From assembly GCA_019925095.2 (NCBI GenBank), contig CM034412.1:2232001-2296000 (forward strand): a DNA stretch of 64,000 nt, in the 5' to 3' direction. The notes beneath the pieces were generated by a model, which made no database searches, was not told the origin of the DNA, and worked only from the letters and a program-made list of their open reading frames with translations. Below are positions 1 to 10,159 of this stretch, piece by piece. Positions within the stretch are counted from its first letter, which is position 1; every line of letters starts with the position of its first letter. This DNA is from Dendrolimus kikuchii. Lineage: Eukaryota; Arthropoda; Insecta; Lepidoptera; Lasiocampidae. Made by a program: the position numbers and the translations under genes.

Positions 1-148
1 TCTGAATACAGCTGTTCTGTGACGTTCCACTTTCAATTTTCATTCTATTGGATGCCCATGAGAGCTTCTCGTATAAGTAAGCCGGAGATTTGTGCTTTAT
101 TACTCCAAAGAGGAGGCACGCCAAGTGGAGCTTGTGGCGATGCTTCAT
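1..148. other. Unassigned flank
   Basis: No gene or repeat recognised before the first Fam-A copy. Short frames present have no family resemblance. Confidence 0.4.
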
Positions 149-383
149 CTTTTTTTTTATTGCTGGAGTTCAGCAGACAGGCAGACGGCCCACTTAATGG
201 AAAGCGGTTACCATCGCCTATAGACATTTGCAACACCAAAGGTGCTACAAATGCACTGCTGCTCTCGTAAAGGAGACTGGAACCTGTTCACCAATCCCGG
301 AACACAACACAAGGTTGTTATGGCGGCATACTCTAGACCAGGGGTGGCCGCCATCCAGTCGAGCAAATACCCTACCACCTGGC
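149..383 (-). mobile_element. Fam-A retroposon, short form
   Basis: T-run and TATTGCTGGAGTTCAGCAG at the A-rich end. It stops at CCACCTGGC (sense 5' end GCCAGGTGG), lacking the ~85 bp present in long copies. Confidence 0.8.
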
Positions 384-404
384 GAAACTATAACATTGAA
401 CATT

Positions 405-497
405 GCTATCACCTTTGGTATTACAAATGTCCATAGGCGGTAGTAATCCATTATGGGCCCCCTACCTCTCTACTAAACTCGTGCAATAAGAAAAATA
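405..497 (+). mobile_element. Fam-A 3' fragment facing the previous copy
   Basis: CACCTTTGGTATTACAAATG, TCCATAGGCGG and CTCGTGCAATAAG are the sense 3' end of the family, decayed. Confidence 0.65.
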
Positions 498-514
498 AAC
501 TAATTTATTATAAT

Positions 515-680
515 TATATTCTATCTATATTCCCTTAAGACTATCAGTAGAATACTGAGCATAGGTCAATGGGTAAGGTTCCTAGAAGGCTGGCTACATT
601 ACCTCGCTGGATCGCCATACTGATCCGTTGTCTAAGATAGGCGATAGGAACTAGACCTCTGATCACCTGAAGAGTCAATA
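515..680 (+). repeat. Fam-D repeat, 5' block
   Basis: AGAAGGCTGGCTACATTACC, CTCGCTGGATCGCCATACTG and ATCACCTGAAGAGTCA. Shared with 49765-49950 and the reverse complement of 41560-41745. Confidence 0.65.
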
Positions 681-715
681 AGTCGTTTTAGTAGAAATAT
701 ATGTATGAAATAAAT

Positions 716-760
716 GTGCCTACCCCACAAGGGAACTGGCGTGAAGTTATGTATGTATGT
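716..760 (+). mobile_element. Tail-only RTE-1 insertion
   Basis: Only GTGCCTACCCCACAAGGG to the (TATG)n tail is present. ATGTATGAAATAAAT occurs on both sides (701-715, 761-775); part of the match overlaps the tail, so the TSD is at least AAATAAAT. Confidence 0.7.
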
Positions 761-836
761 ATGTATGAAATAAATAAACTTATAGATTTAATCTGCAAAT
801 ACACGTTCAAAATTGTTCTGTTTCTTCCATTAACAG

Positions 837-980
837 GCAGTAGACTACCTGAAGAAGCGGACTCCGGCGCGTGCAGCGTTGATGATAGCAGCGGTCTGGC
901 TGATGAGCGCGCTGGTCTGCATACCACCGCTTCTGGGCTGGCGGGTCAGCAGACCGCCGGAGCAGTTTCCACAGTGCAAG
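837..980 (+). CDS. Internal exon of a biogenic-amine G-protein-coupled receptor (IL2-TM4-EL2)
   Basis: A 48-codon open segment sits between a pyrimidine-rich acceptor ending AACAG (836) and a strong donor GTAAGAG (981). The frame starts and ends on whole codons, so both flanking introns are phase 0. The peptide starts AVDYLKKRTPARAAL (end of intracellular loop 2), continues with a hydrophobic TM4 carrying the conserved Trp (AAVWLMSALVCIPPLLGW) and ends PEQFPQCK. That last Cys fits the extracellular-loop-2 cysteine that bonds to TM3. The LKKRTPxRA and IPPLLGW pattern is typical of insect aminergic receptors; alpha-adrenergic-like octopamine receptors are the closest match I can recall. TM1-3 and TM5-7 exons are not visible here, so the neighbouring introns must be long. 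The gene family is secure, the exact receptor is not. Confidence 0.85.
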
Positions 981-1270
981 GTAAGAGAAGTAACCTTGAT
1001 CACTGTCATCCTTTTAGATGCTACCGAAATAAAGTTCGCTACTCTATGGTTTGGTATCATAATAGGGCGTGTATTTTTCTTTTTCAAAATCAGCCGATTC
1101 TATTTCTGGCGAGGCTAATTGATTTTTCAAAAATCTAATTATCACATTTTAGTTTACATCACAATCGACCTTGAGGCTTCTTTGTTATTCCACAGGTGAA
1201 ACGTAGTTTTATTATATATATCATTTTTTAGCCCGAACCAAGCCACGGGAAAACAGCTAGTACTATATAT
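981..1270 (+). other. Start of the intron after the GPCR exon
   Basis: Non-coding from the donor at 981 to the LTR-A insertion. No repeat recognised. Confidence 0.5.
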
Positions 1271-1749
1271 TGTTACGAAACACGAGACTCGAATTAAAAT
1301 GCCGTTAGAATTACTATAGAGTTTAGTAAAACTATACAAACACGTATAACACAAGTACAAATATAACCGAACACAACAAGTCCAAACGTAATGCAGAAGG
1401 TCGTAATTCAATAAAACGATTCGCTTCGATCGTGGTTCTCGCTCGACTGCCCCCTCCATTGGGCCATTGCTTTATACTGCACAAATGCAATATGCCCGCC
1501 CGGCAACGTGGACCGAATTTCCTAGAATCAGCTTGTACTTTAAAATCCGTAACACCTGGCTAATGATTACAGTCGCAGGTGGCTGTAAACAATTACAGTA
1601 CAACAATAGGCCGTATGCCAATGAATAAGTAAACAAAAGAAGACGATCATAAAAGAATTACAATAGTTTCAATGTTATTAGTTATTAGTTCAAATGCCGG
1701 CAGGTAATAAATGTGCTTTTACAGATTTGTCGGCGCCTAGGTTGTAGCA
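1271..1749 (-). mobile_element. Solo LTR, family LTR-A
   Basis: The ends TGTTAC...GTAGCA are flanked by ATAT on both sides (1267-1270, 1750-1753). In sense it carries a TATA-type GTATAAAGCA and an AATAAA-like signal. No internal region is adjacent. Confidence 0.8.
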
Positions 1750-2140
1750 ATATAAATGAACCAAAATCGCTTAACGCCTACAAAAAACAAGCGAGATGTA
1801 TTAAAGACAAGAATTTGGCTTGTTTTACAATGTTTATCCGCAGTTGTTGTTGCTGTTAACAAGTCGTACATGTCTCGGGGCCTTGTATTCTGTTTACACG
1901 CAAAATCCTCGTCTACAGACTTGTTATTAAAACTATAGTTTTTGTGCAAAACAAAAGTTATCACTCAAAGCAGCATTTGACGGGTTTTCATTAAAAACTT
2001 GCGCGTAATGTTTCTTGCGCTTGTTTGCTCTGTTTTTCGCGTCCGCTTACTTTTCCTTCTTGTAAAGTTGTTTTTGAATATTAAAAGAAGTTAGTTGTAA
2101 CAGAGATTTGTTTCACTTGAAATCCATTGGGTCTATATAT
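1750..2140. other. Unassigned AT-rich DNA between two LTR-A copies
   Basis: No feature recognised. Frames of 60-75 codons lack any family pattern. Confidence 0.4.
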
Positions 2141-2411
2141 TGATACACGCCGACAAAAGAGAATGCACACCTGCCTGCCATAAAGAATATTTATTACATA
2201 TAACGTTGAAACTATTTATGACTGTCTTCTTTTGTTTACTTTGTGTTTAAAATGTGTAATTAGAAAAGCCGCCTACTGTGTATTGTAATCCTTTATTATG
2301 GTCGTTAGTCAGGTGTAATTCTTGGAAAATTCAGTCCACGCGGTTGAGTGTTATATTGTATAGTTTGGTATAAAACAATGCCCGACCGGAGGGTTGGGGC
2401 AGTCAAAGCGA

Positions 2412-3043
2412 TAGCACCCCAATGCCACCAATGTGGCGCGCTTGACACGGCGTTTCATACGCTAGTCGAGTGCGCAGCTTGGGCGCCGCAGAGGTTTGAA
2501 CTCGAGACACTAGTAGGTCCGTTCGATTCTCTCGGCAGCCTGGTGCAAGCCATGCTGCATAGCGATGATCATTGGCTGGGTGCGGCCAATTTCTGCGAGA
2601 CGGTTATGTCTCAAAAGGAGGCCGCGGAACGAGATAGATATGCACCTCAGATATGCACACGACTTCCCTCCCTGAAAAATACCGCTTCAGGGGCCCTCTT
2701 GCATCTAGGGAGCAGAGGAGTCTTCACCCCTGTCGTCGAAGTGAGTTTGCTCTGATTCCCGGGGCACTCTCAGGCACTTGTGCGCTAGGATCAGTGTGGG
2801 CGTAATTACGTTCTAAGTTTCATGCCTTTCCTACCATAAGCGCGGGGCACATGGGAGGAGGATGGTTTTAGTGGGGTGCCAAATGCCCCTGGGCATTTGT
2901 CCATCGGTTCGAGTCTCCACACAAGCCGGTCGATTACTGTTTGGATTGCCCTCAGTGGAATGCCTCCACGATCGACTATGGTCTAATCCCTAGCAAAGGA
3001 CCCGGCATTGTGCGAAATGCATTTCCCCCGGTTGAAAAAAAAA
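2412..3043 (+). mobile_element. 5'-truncated R1-clade non-LTR retrotransposon with 11-bp TSD
   Basis: The element is bounded by AGTCAAAGCGA at 2401-2411 and 3044-3054 and ends in a poly(A) run. The coding part (2414-2755) reads PQCHQCGALDTAFHTLVEC, the Cys-Cys-His-Cys motif at the C-terminus of R1-type ORF2, followed by about 100 residues to the TGA at 2753-2755. Then comes a ~290-bp 3' UTR (GGTTTTAGTGGGGTGCC is a useful tag). It lies inside a solo LTR (2141-3232), so it is the younger insertion. Confidence 0.9.
2414..2755 (+). pseudogene. C-terminus of R1-clade ORF2 (zinc-knuckle region)
   Basis: About 113 codons remain, with CHQC, H and C spaced as in the CCHC motif that closes R1/LOA-type ORF2 proteins. 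Endonuclease and reverse-transcriptase domains are missing through 5' truncation. The remaining frame is open to its stop. Confidence 0.8.
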
Positions 3044-3241
3044 AGTCAAAGCGAGGCAAGACGTGTGTACATTTTAGTGACGGACTTTGCGCGTGTTATT
3101 GAATTGTGCATTACATTTGGACTTATTGCGTCCAGTTATATTTGTACCTGTGTTATACGTGTTTGTATAGTGCTAATAAATTCTATAGTAATTCCAACGG
3201 CATTTTTAATTCGAGTCCCATAACTCGTAACAATATAATAA

Positions 3242-3338
3242 CTAGCTGATACCCGAACGCTTCGCGTGCCGTAAAATATATTTCTTAGCTGACATCTACT
3301 TGGCGAAAATAAGATCCATGCCAAATTTCAAGTCTATA
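3242..3338 (-). mobile_element. Helitron-like 3' fragment
   Basis: CTAGCTGATACCCGAACGCTTC, preceded by A. Truncated where the LINE tail begins. Confidence 0.5.
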
Positions 3339-4200
3339 TTCAAATTCAAATTCAAAAGTTTTTATTCAAAATAAGTTCCACTGGAGAACACTTTTTGAAG
3401 GTCATTACATGTAAGTTAAAATTTATTTTTTACTTCCTATTCTATGTACACCGCTTCGCAACGTGTTCATGCTGTAAAGGAGAAGAAGCGGCGAGAAACT
3501 CGCCAGCAACACGTCTAGCTAAATATTGTTTTTCTTTATATTTCATATTCTATTTATATCTCAAATTCTTTTTTTTTTATAAGTTTTGTACAGAAGTATG
3601 TTACAGAATTACTTTTTGAAGAATTAATGGAGTTGTAGCAAACAATGCATACTCAATAAGACCAAGACAATACAAGGAAAGAAAAATAATGTTATAGTTA
3701 CAATAATGACATGACGTACTAAAATGTTATGCTGCAATATGTCTCCACAAATTCCTTACAAGCATGGCAAAATAAAAAAATAAATAGAAACGTTATACAA
3801 AATTTAGTATAAGAGGTTGGAGCGATCTGCTATGTAAATGAATTTTTGTCATTTAAGTATTCTTCAATAGTGTAGTATCCCCTTTTTAGCAAGATGCTTT
3901 TTAATTTAGTTTTAAATTTAGTGAAAGGCAAATCTAACATTTCACTCGGAATCTTATTGAAGAAGCGTATACCAACCCCCAAGAAAGAGGACAGTACTTT
4001 TTGTAATCTAAAAGATGGCAATGTCAGTCTATTACAATGCCTGGTTTTGAAATCGTGTACATCCTTATACTGCTTGTAGGCACTCAAATTATTACGAATA
4101 TAAATTATATTATTAAAATTATATTTGCAGGCGACCGTCATAATAGGTATTATAGTTCCTGAGATATCGTGATGAGTCACTATATACGTGGATTTCAATT
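3339..4200 (-). mobile_element. CR1/jockey-like LINE, C-terminal codons and 3' UTR
   Basis: Minus strand. The coding end is at 3830-4198 and a ~490-bp 3' UTR runs to a (TTTGAA)n-type tail at 3339. The UTR holds the ~70-bp shared core domain (3451-3522). The same UTR occurs at 22995-23372. Confidence 0.8.
3830..4198 (-). pseudogene. C-terminus of a CR1/jockey-like ORF2
   Basis: 122 codons containing HDFKTRHCNRLTLPSFRLQK, GVGIRFFNKIPSEM and FKTKLKSILLKRGYYTIEEY. This is the conserved end of many jockey/CR1-type ORF2 proteins (x-G-x-x-x-[FW]N-x-[IL]P, then FK..L+..L). RT and endonuclease are absent. Confidence 0.78.
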
Positions 4201-4205
4201 ATATA

Positions 4206-4488
4206 TATATAGATAGATAACAGTCCATAAATATCCCACTGCTGGGCTCGGGCCTCCCACTATAGGGAAACGGACAGTATACCCACCACGCTTGTTGTTG
4301 CTGTTATCTCGGTGTGCAGGTTGCATCACGATGTTTTCCTTCACCGTTATTAGCACGTGGTAATTGTAACAATATGCACATTAGGTCAGAAAACTGCCTA
4401 AGTGGTGCATGTGTTCCGGCCATAATCGAACCCGCGCCCTTTTAAGTCTGAGACGTGTGCGCTAGCCATTAGATTTGTATCCCATAGC
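4206..4488 (-). mobile_element. tRNA-derived SINE-2
   Basis: In reverse complement: AATGGCTAGCGCACACGTC (box A), CGGGTTCGATTATGG (box B), AGGAAAACATCGTGAT-type body and GAGGCCCGAGCCCAGC, then a TATA-rich tail. Confidence 0.88.
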
Positions 4489-4654
4489 GCCTTCTAAAGA
4501 CTCCAGCGGCCGGCATCTCACAACTCCTTCCTGATGGAAAGTGTGCGCAGAGCCGGGCCTTAGGGACTCGAGATATCCCTCAGTTTAAAATCCTCTCCCG
4601 AAGTCCAAAGTTATGCGCAAAAGGATTCCACCACCATCAACAAACCAACGCGCA

Positions 4655-5040
4655 CTACCATCGCATTGCATTACACGCACACTCACAAACAAACCAAGAC
4701 ACACAAAGAGCCTAAAAATTAATAACCCAGACACAGAAAAGAAAAAACCAACGCACATGGCACTAGATAGGACTATATATAAGTATAGATATAAGGCCAA
4801 CACTGCACACGCACTTCCTCACAACACCAGCATGTAACAGATACACTGTACATTAGTATAAGTTTATTATTAAAAATAGGATAAATTAATATAATAAGTT
4901 AATCTTAAGGTACACCATAACATATAAATCACTAAATTAATGTCACACACTAACAAAAATAAACAATAAGCGTGTATGGACTCTAAAATCTTTCATAGAA
5001 ATTAAGTAGTAAAAAAAGGTACGGAACTCGAGTCCGTAGT
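4655..5040 (+). repeat. Fam-D repeat, 3' block
   Basis: ATTACACGCACACTCACAAA, CACACAAAGAGCCTAAAAAT, CACAACACCAGCATGTAACA and a closing GGAACTCGAGTCCGTA. Confidence 0.7.
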
Positions 5041-5654
5041 CCGTTAAGAAAAAAAAAACCACCATCAACAAAAAAAACCTGCCAGCTTGCTTACCTGTAA
5101 ACATAAAAACTCAGTTTCCATCAGGAGCTATGGAGTTACAGAATATATCTAACTCTATAAACATCCCGTCACCATTTTCCCGAATTGTGACGCTTTACGA
5201 CTCGTCTTGACCTTACCTTATCGTAAAATCATCCCTTCGCTGAATATTAAGGTCTTTTATTAACTCCGATAGGGGATGGCGCTATTTCTCATGTTGGGCC
5301 ACACAAAGAGCGGATTATAAGTTCATATGGCTAACATACAGCATCGCGCTAACGCTACAGTCTACACGAGCTTGTTTCGACGAGGAGAAATACACTTGCG
5401 AACTTGTCACTGTCTGGTATCACGGTGAGGGCGTAGGGAGGGAGACTCGGCATGGTCACACCCACACTCACTAAAACTCCTCGTATTCCTTCCTATCCCC
5501 TACAGCCAGGGCCACGGAAAATGGTATTTGCCTGTATCGCGTTGGCCCAGAGCGCAAACCATCCCGGGGTGACAGAATGGAGACGAATTGAGAACATCAT
5601 TTTTTTAAGTCGGTTAAAAAAGCAAGTGGACTTCGGTGTATTGGAAGACGAGAA
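5041..5654. other. Unassigned
   Basis: No repeat or gene recognised. The 114-codon plus frame (5452-5796) runs into Fam-E and has no family pattern. Confidence 0.4.
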
Positions 5655-6022
5655 AGTACTCTTTAACTGTTTTAAGCGCGGATTTTATTTGATTTTTATT
5701 CCCACGTTTCAGCCATTTTTCAGTAGCCGTGATCACGTAAGACAAAAATTTCAAGTGTCAGTGAGTAATGTTATATTTTATATTATAATTATTTAGCCTA
5801 CTAACTACTAACTTATTCATTTCAATTATTTAATATTAATTTTTATTTATAGAAATTATTTATTCTATAGGAGACTAATCGAATTAACTACCGCTTCGCA
5901 ACATGTTGTAGCTTAAAGAGAAGAAGTGGTGCAAGAAACTCTTCAGCAATATACGTAGCTCTAATAATTGTAGGTAAATTTAAACGGTGGGAAAAATAAA
6001 AAGCTAAAATGATCAATTAAGT
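5655..6022 (-). mobile_element. Fam-E retroposon with shared core domain
   Basis: The minus-strand 3' end is at 5655 (AACTGTTTTAAGCGCGG), then the hairpin block TTTCAGTAGCCGTGATCACG, and the shared core at 5889-5965. Confidence 0.65.
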
Positions 6023-6137
6023 TGATTTGTGTACTCGTCCACATCACTGTCCTTCGTGATCACGGCTACTGAGAAGAGGCCGAAACATCTGGGTATAAAA
6101 TTTCGCGCTGAAAACTGTTAAAACGTAGTTTTATTAT
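6023..6137 (+). mobile_element. Fam-E 3' fragment, opposite orientation
   Basis: CTTCGTGATCACGGCTACTG to CTGTTAAAACGTAGTTTTAT. Together with the preceding copy it forms an inverted pair. Confidence 0.65.
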
Positions 6138-6237
6138 GTATACTATCCGCGAAAATTTAAGAAAATACTAGAACTAGGAAAGTGAAAGAACCTTTGTTTG
6201 ACTTTTTAAAACTGTAGCCATCTTTTTATTTATTGTT

Positions 6238-6505
6238 TTTTTTTATTATTACAAGCAAACGGCCCACTTGAAACACCAAAGGTGCTACAAATGCGCAACT
6301 GCTCTTTTAAGGGAGACTAGAACCTGGTCACTAATGTCGGAACACAAATCAAGGTTGTTATGGCGACATACTTTAGACCAAGGGTGGTAGCCATCCAGTC
6401 GAGCAAATACCCTACCACCTGGCTGTGGGTTGTTTTGTCGCCTCTTACGACAAGCCGCCCGGCCGCAGGAGATTGTATTCTTTCTCCGTTCCTTCACGGA
6501 TAAAA
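6238..6505 (-). mobile_element. Fam-A, internal deletion
   Basis: Jumps from GGCCCACTTG to AAACACCAAAGG (about 35 bp lost). It otherwise runs to CTCCGTTCCTTCACGG. Confidence 0.8.
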
Positions 6506-6816
6506 TCATCTTATTCTGTGATTTTAGAAAATCGCTTATTCCGTAGCCCCACTTTCGTTCTTATTAGAGAACTTTGAATTTTAACTTCCCCCCTCGCGAA
6601 TCGAACTGATAGCCATTATATCCTTTCATCTGATTTAAATACGGTCGTCGAATCCATAATCCCTTTAATGTTATTCGAGGAATTGATTGAATGTTTGTTA
6701 ATGTTAGTTTTAAGGTATTAATACCACGTAAAGACAAAACTAAGCAACTCGTAAAACACTGAAATTACAATTGGCGCCACTAGTCCAGTCTCGATTTTAT
6801 AGAAAACTAGAGATTG

Positions 6817-7053
6817 GCCAGGTTGTAGGGTATTTGCTCGACTGGATGGCGACCACGCCTGGTCTAGAGTATACCGCCATAACAACCTTGTGTTGTATTC
6901 CGGCATTATTGACCAGGTTCCAGTCTCCCTTAAGAGAGCAGCAGCGCATTTGTAGCACCTTTGGTGTTACAAATGTCCATAGGCGATGGTAACCGCTTTC
7001 CATCGAGTGGGCCGTCTGCCTGTCTGCTGAACTCCTGCAATAAAATAAAATAA
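6817..7053 (+). mobile_element. Fam-A retroposon, short form
   Basis: Begins GCCAGGTTGTAGGG and ends CTGCAATAAAATAAAAT. Confidence 0.82.
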
Positions 7054-7154
7054 AGTTTACCCCGTGGCTGCGCCGCGGGTCAACCTCTAGTGCGTGCCAC
7101 TTGTTTAAGGAGGTTACAACACAGGTTACATTGTATTAAATATTTACTTTACTG

Positions 7155-7435
7155 CTATTTGCCACATCGATCACCTCCACCACATCGACCACACTGACCA
7201 TATCGACCACATCGACCGCACTGACCATATCGACCACATCGACCACATCGATCACATCAACTACATCGATCACATGGACCACATCGATCACATCGATCAC
7301 ATCGATCACATCGACTACATCGATCACATGGACCACATCGATCACATCGATCACATCGACTACATCGATCACATGGACCACAACGATCACATCGATCACA
7401 TCGACCACACCGACCACATCGACGACTAAAATGAC
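7155..7435. repeat. Minisatellite, CACATCGAC-type units
   Basis: About 30 units of 9 bp (CACATCGAC, CACATCGAT, CACATGGAC). The minus strand is open for 103 codons, reading VDVVDVIDV, because the unit length is a multiple of three. No reason to call it a gene. Confidence 0.9.
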
Positions 7436-7499
7436 CAAATTAACCAAAATGACGAAAATGGCAAATCACAAAATAAAAACCTATCCTACTTGCTGGAAT

Positions 7500-7775
7500 A
7501 ATCTTTACATAAATTTATAAAGTAATTTAAGTATGTGTATTTAATATGTAAATTATGTAGTTTAAGTATGTTTATTTATGATAAACCTACTTAATGATCT
7601 GCACCACCTACATCGCCAGATTAGGTTAAATTATTCCTTAAGTTAGGTTGCCTGGAAGAGATTGCTTTAAGCGATAAGGCCGCCTGTTGTTTCTACCATG
7701 ACAATATTGTAATTGTGTATTTTTGATATTGTATATTTGGTGAGCAATAAAGTGTTATCTATCTATCTATAAATC
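7500..7775 (+). mobile_element. Fam-F LINE 3' end
   Basis: ATCTGCACCACCTACATCGC, GAAGAGATTGCTTTAAGCGA, AAGGCCGCC, GAGCAATAAAGTGTTATC and a TATC repeat. Close copy at 60774-61115. Confidence 0.75.
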
Positions 7776-8092
7776 TATCGCCAAACTTATCCCATTATCC
7801 GGGATGAAAAGTATCCCTTATCCACCCTCGGTATTAAAGTTATATACATACCGAATTTCAGCCAAATCAGTCTAGTAATTTTGCCGTAAAATCATAACAA
7901 ACACAGAGACAAATCTATTTTTACCCCAAAAACTATCCCATTTCTCATCATAAAAAATATTCTATGTTCTTTTTCGGCATCGAAAATATATATATATATA
8001 TATACTGAGTTTCATCCAAATCGGTCCAGTAGCTTTTTCCGTGAAAACGGAACAGACAGAGTTACGTTCGCATTTTTAATATTAATAAGGAT
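7776..8092 (-). mobile_element. Helitron-like non-autonomous element(s)
   Basis: AATTTCAGCCAAATCAGTCTAGT and TTTCATCCAAATCGGTCCAGT blocks; in reverse complement it opens with ATCCTTATTAATATTAAAAA. Two related units may be joined. Typical of lepidopteran Helitron derivatives. Confidence 0.5.
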
Positions 8093-8467
8093 CTATCTAT
8101 TTTTAGTATACTGTTAACACCAACATATTTGGTCACCGCCTCTTTGTTTCCTTTTTTTTCTTTCGCCGCATCTGTCACTATATAATGTGATATAGTCTAC
8201 GTCCGACTGCCGAACGCACCGCTGCTCCCGCACAAACCTCGCCGCGTTTTGTGTGTTGTCCCGCATATTACAGCCGCTTTCATCAACCCGCGCGCTGAAG
8301 GTGCCCACTGCACCGTTTCAGCTGGTCCACTATCGAAGGAACCGCAAGACGCCAAGAAAGGATCACGAGGAAGAAGTGCCTGCCGCTGCGAAACCCGCAT
8401 ACTTCGTAGCGTGTCTGGTGCGGCGACCTTATCCTGCAAGTCATAAAATTCTCGTGTCACAGAGTTT
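8093..8467. other. Unassigned GC-richer block
   Basis: 8210-8430 is GC-richer than its surroundings and open in several frames (for example RRNRKTPRKDHEEEVPAAAK). It could be decayed retroelement coding DNA; no motif supports that. Confidence 0.35.
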
Positions 8468-8625
8468 GTAACAAAACTCCTCCGAAACGGCTTGACCGCT
8501 TCTTATGAAATTTTGTGTATATATTTAGTAGCTCTGAGAATAGGATGTAAACTATTTCTCATGCCTGTAAGTGATAAGGGTGGTCCACCCCAAAACATTT
8601 TTTTTTAATATTTTGATACAATTTT
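8468..8625 (+). mobile_element. Helitron-like fragment
   Basis: ACAAAACTCCTCCGAAACGG, CTTGACCGCTTCTTATGAAA, and GATAAGGGTGGTCCACCCCA. The end is unclear. Confidence 0.4.
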
Positions 8626-8920
8626 TTATTTTAATGTTTTTATGGTTTGGCATTAAATAATACATATAACCCTAAGTTTTCACCCTTTTACCACCAACTC
8701 CTATTTTTTAATAGCGATATTAGTACTTCAGTAATTTTCTACTCTTTGGCGGTCGATAATAGATCAGTTACCACGCGATCAGTTATTCCCGCCAGGGGTC
8801 TACCGGTGTCACTTCTCACCACGTAAATAGCATAGAGTAGGGATGAGAAGGAAGCCGGTCTCCTCTCTTTCTCACACAATAAGCTTTCTCTCACTCATGT
8901 TTGTCTTCTGTCTTGTTGTC
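8626..8920. other. Unassigned
   Basis: AT-rich; nothing recognised before the RTE-1 fragment. Confidence 0.4.
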
Positions 8921-9112
8921 ATGGATGCAGAAGTCGTGGAAAGCCACGACACACCTTTCATGATCAAATTGATCGTGTACTAGCAGAAGGTGATGTCAGG
9001 AGCCTTAAGAACAGACGAGCGTGCATGATAAGAGCTATGAATGTCAAAGAAGCAAGTGAGGTGTGTAAGAATAAGCCTGAATGGCGCTCTGTTATGTATG
9101 TATGTATGTATG
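8921..9112 (+). mobile_element. RTE-1 3' end, (TATG)n tail
   Basis: Encodes the family C-terminus (GCRSRG.PRH..HDQIDRVLAEGD...) up to the stop in GGCGTCTGTT..., followed by four TATG units. The start is truncated. Confidence 0.85.
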
Positions 9113-9390
9113 TTTGTCTTCGATACGCCTAAACCCTTGATCAGATTATGTTGAAACTTTGGTAGGGTATTCTGAGGACGCCCGAAAGGGTTTCTGGCCC
9201 AAAAACAAAATATAAATAAAAATCAATGTTTGTATGTTTGTCCAATATGCGATCCTAAAACATTGATCAGTTCGTGATAAAACTTCGGAAAAGTGTTCTG
9301 AGGGCGCCCGAAAGGGTTTCTGGCTCAAAAATCTATACCTATATATCTATTAAAATAAAAATCAAGGTTTGTATGTTTGTCCTAAATGTG
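9113..9390. repeat. Tandem duplication, ~125-bp units
   Basis: CGCCCGAAAGGGTTTCTGGC occurs at 9180 and 9305, with matching flanks (TTGATCAG, AAAATCAATGTTTGTATG). Two units. Confidence 0.75.
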
Positions 9391-9396
9391 TTCGTC

Positions 9397-9712
9397 TTTT
9401 TTTTTATTGCAGGAGATCAGCAAACAGGCAGACGGCCCACTCAATGGAAAGCGGTTACCATCGCCTATGAACATTTGCAATACCAAAGTTGCTACAAATG
9501 CGCTGCTGCTCTCTTAAGGGAAACTGGAACCTGGTCACTAATGCCGGAACACAACTCAAGGTTGTTATGGCGACATCTTTTAGACCAGGGGTGGTAGCCA
9601 TCCAGTCGGGCAAATGCCCTACCACCTGGCTGTGGGTTGTTAAGTCGCCTCTTACGACAGGCCGCCCGGCCGCAGGAAATTGTATTCTTTCTCCGTTCCT
9701 GCACGGATAAAA
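9397..9712 (-). mobile_element. Fam-A retroposon, full length
   Basis: From TTTTTTTTTATTGCAGGAG to CTCCGTTCCTGCACGGATAA, about 316 bp. Confidence 0.88.
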
Positions 9713-10159
9713 AGCATTGATAAGATTATGATGGAAATGATCTCTTAGGGACACTTGTTTTCTAATTGTGTCCATAAGAGACAATCCTAGCATAGCCAGT
9801 GTCTGTCTCTGCACTATTATGCTATGATGGGTAGAACGCACTGCTTGAAAGTACTCGTATCTTCTTCGATGCGTTCTATATGCCTATTCTATAATCTTTC
9901 GATATTGTAATCGACGAAATAGGAGAAAAATATTCAATAAACCTGATTTACTCGCCTTCGTTTTGGGAATATTTGGTTTTCAACACGGAATCGGTGTCGA
10001 GTGTTAATAAAGCTAATGGAGTGAAAAGATATCGGCCGTCCACTTAACCCATTTTGCTATTTGTCGGAGGGAAATACAGGAATTTATTGTATAAGGCGTT
10101 TTAGCTTATGGCGGTTTTGATTTTCTCCATATTTGTAAAAGGCGAGAAAACAAGTGTCA
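9713..10159. other. Unassigned
   Basis: The first part may continue the tandem block broken by Fam-A (GCATTGATAAGATTATGATG resembles TTGATCAGATTATGTTGA). The rest is unrecognised. Confidence 0.4.

Larger units (their letters stand above)
2141..3232 (+). mobile_element. Solo LTR, family LTR-A, split by an R1 insertion
   Basis: Starts TGATAC (decayed TGTTAC), ends CTCGTAACA, with ATAT on both flanks (2137-2140, 3233-3236). Without the R1 element it would be about 449 bp. It contains GTATAAAACA as the TATA-like box and GTGACGGACTTTGCGCGTG, a block shared by all copies. Confidence 0.85.

Noticed and set aside
4585..4803. 72-codon hydrophobic ORF (MLALYLYLYIVLSSAMCVGF)
   Set aside because: Lies in the antisense of Fam-D and recurs, frame-broken, at 41167-41340; repeat-derived.
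7160..7430. CRISPR-like array
   Set aside because: Units are contiguous 9-mers with no unique spacers, and the DNA is eukaryotic.
7136..7447. 103-codon minus ORF reading VDVVDVIDV repeats
   Set aside because: It is a 9-bp minisatellite whose unit length is a multiple of three, so a long open frame is expected without selection.
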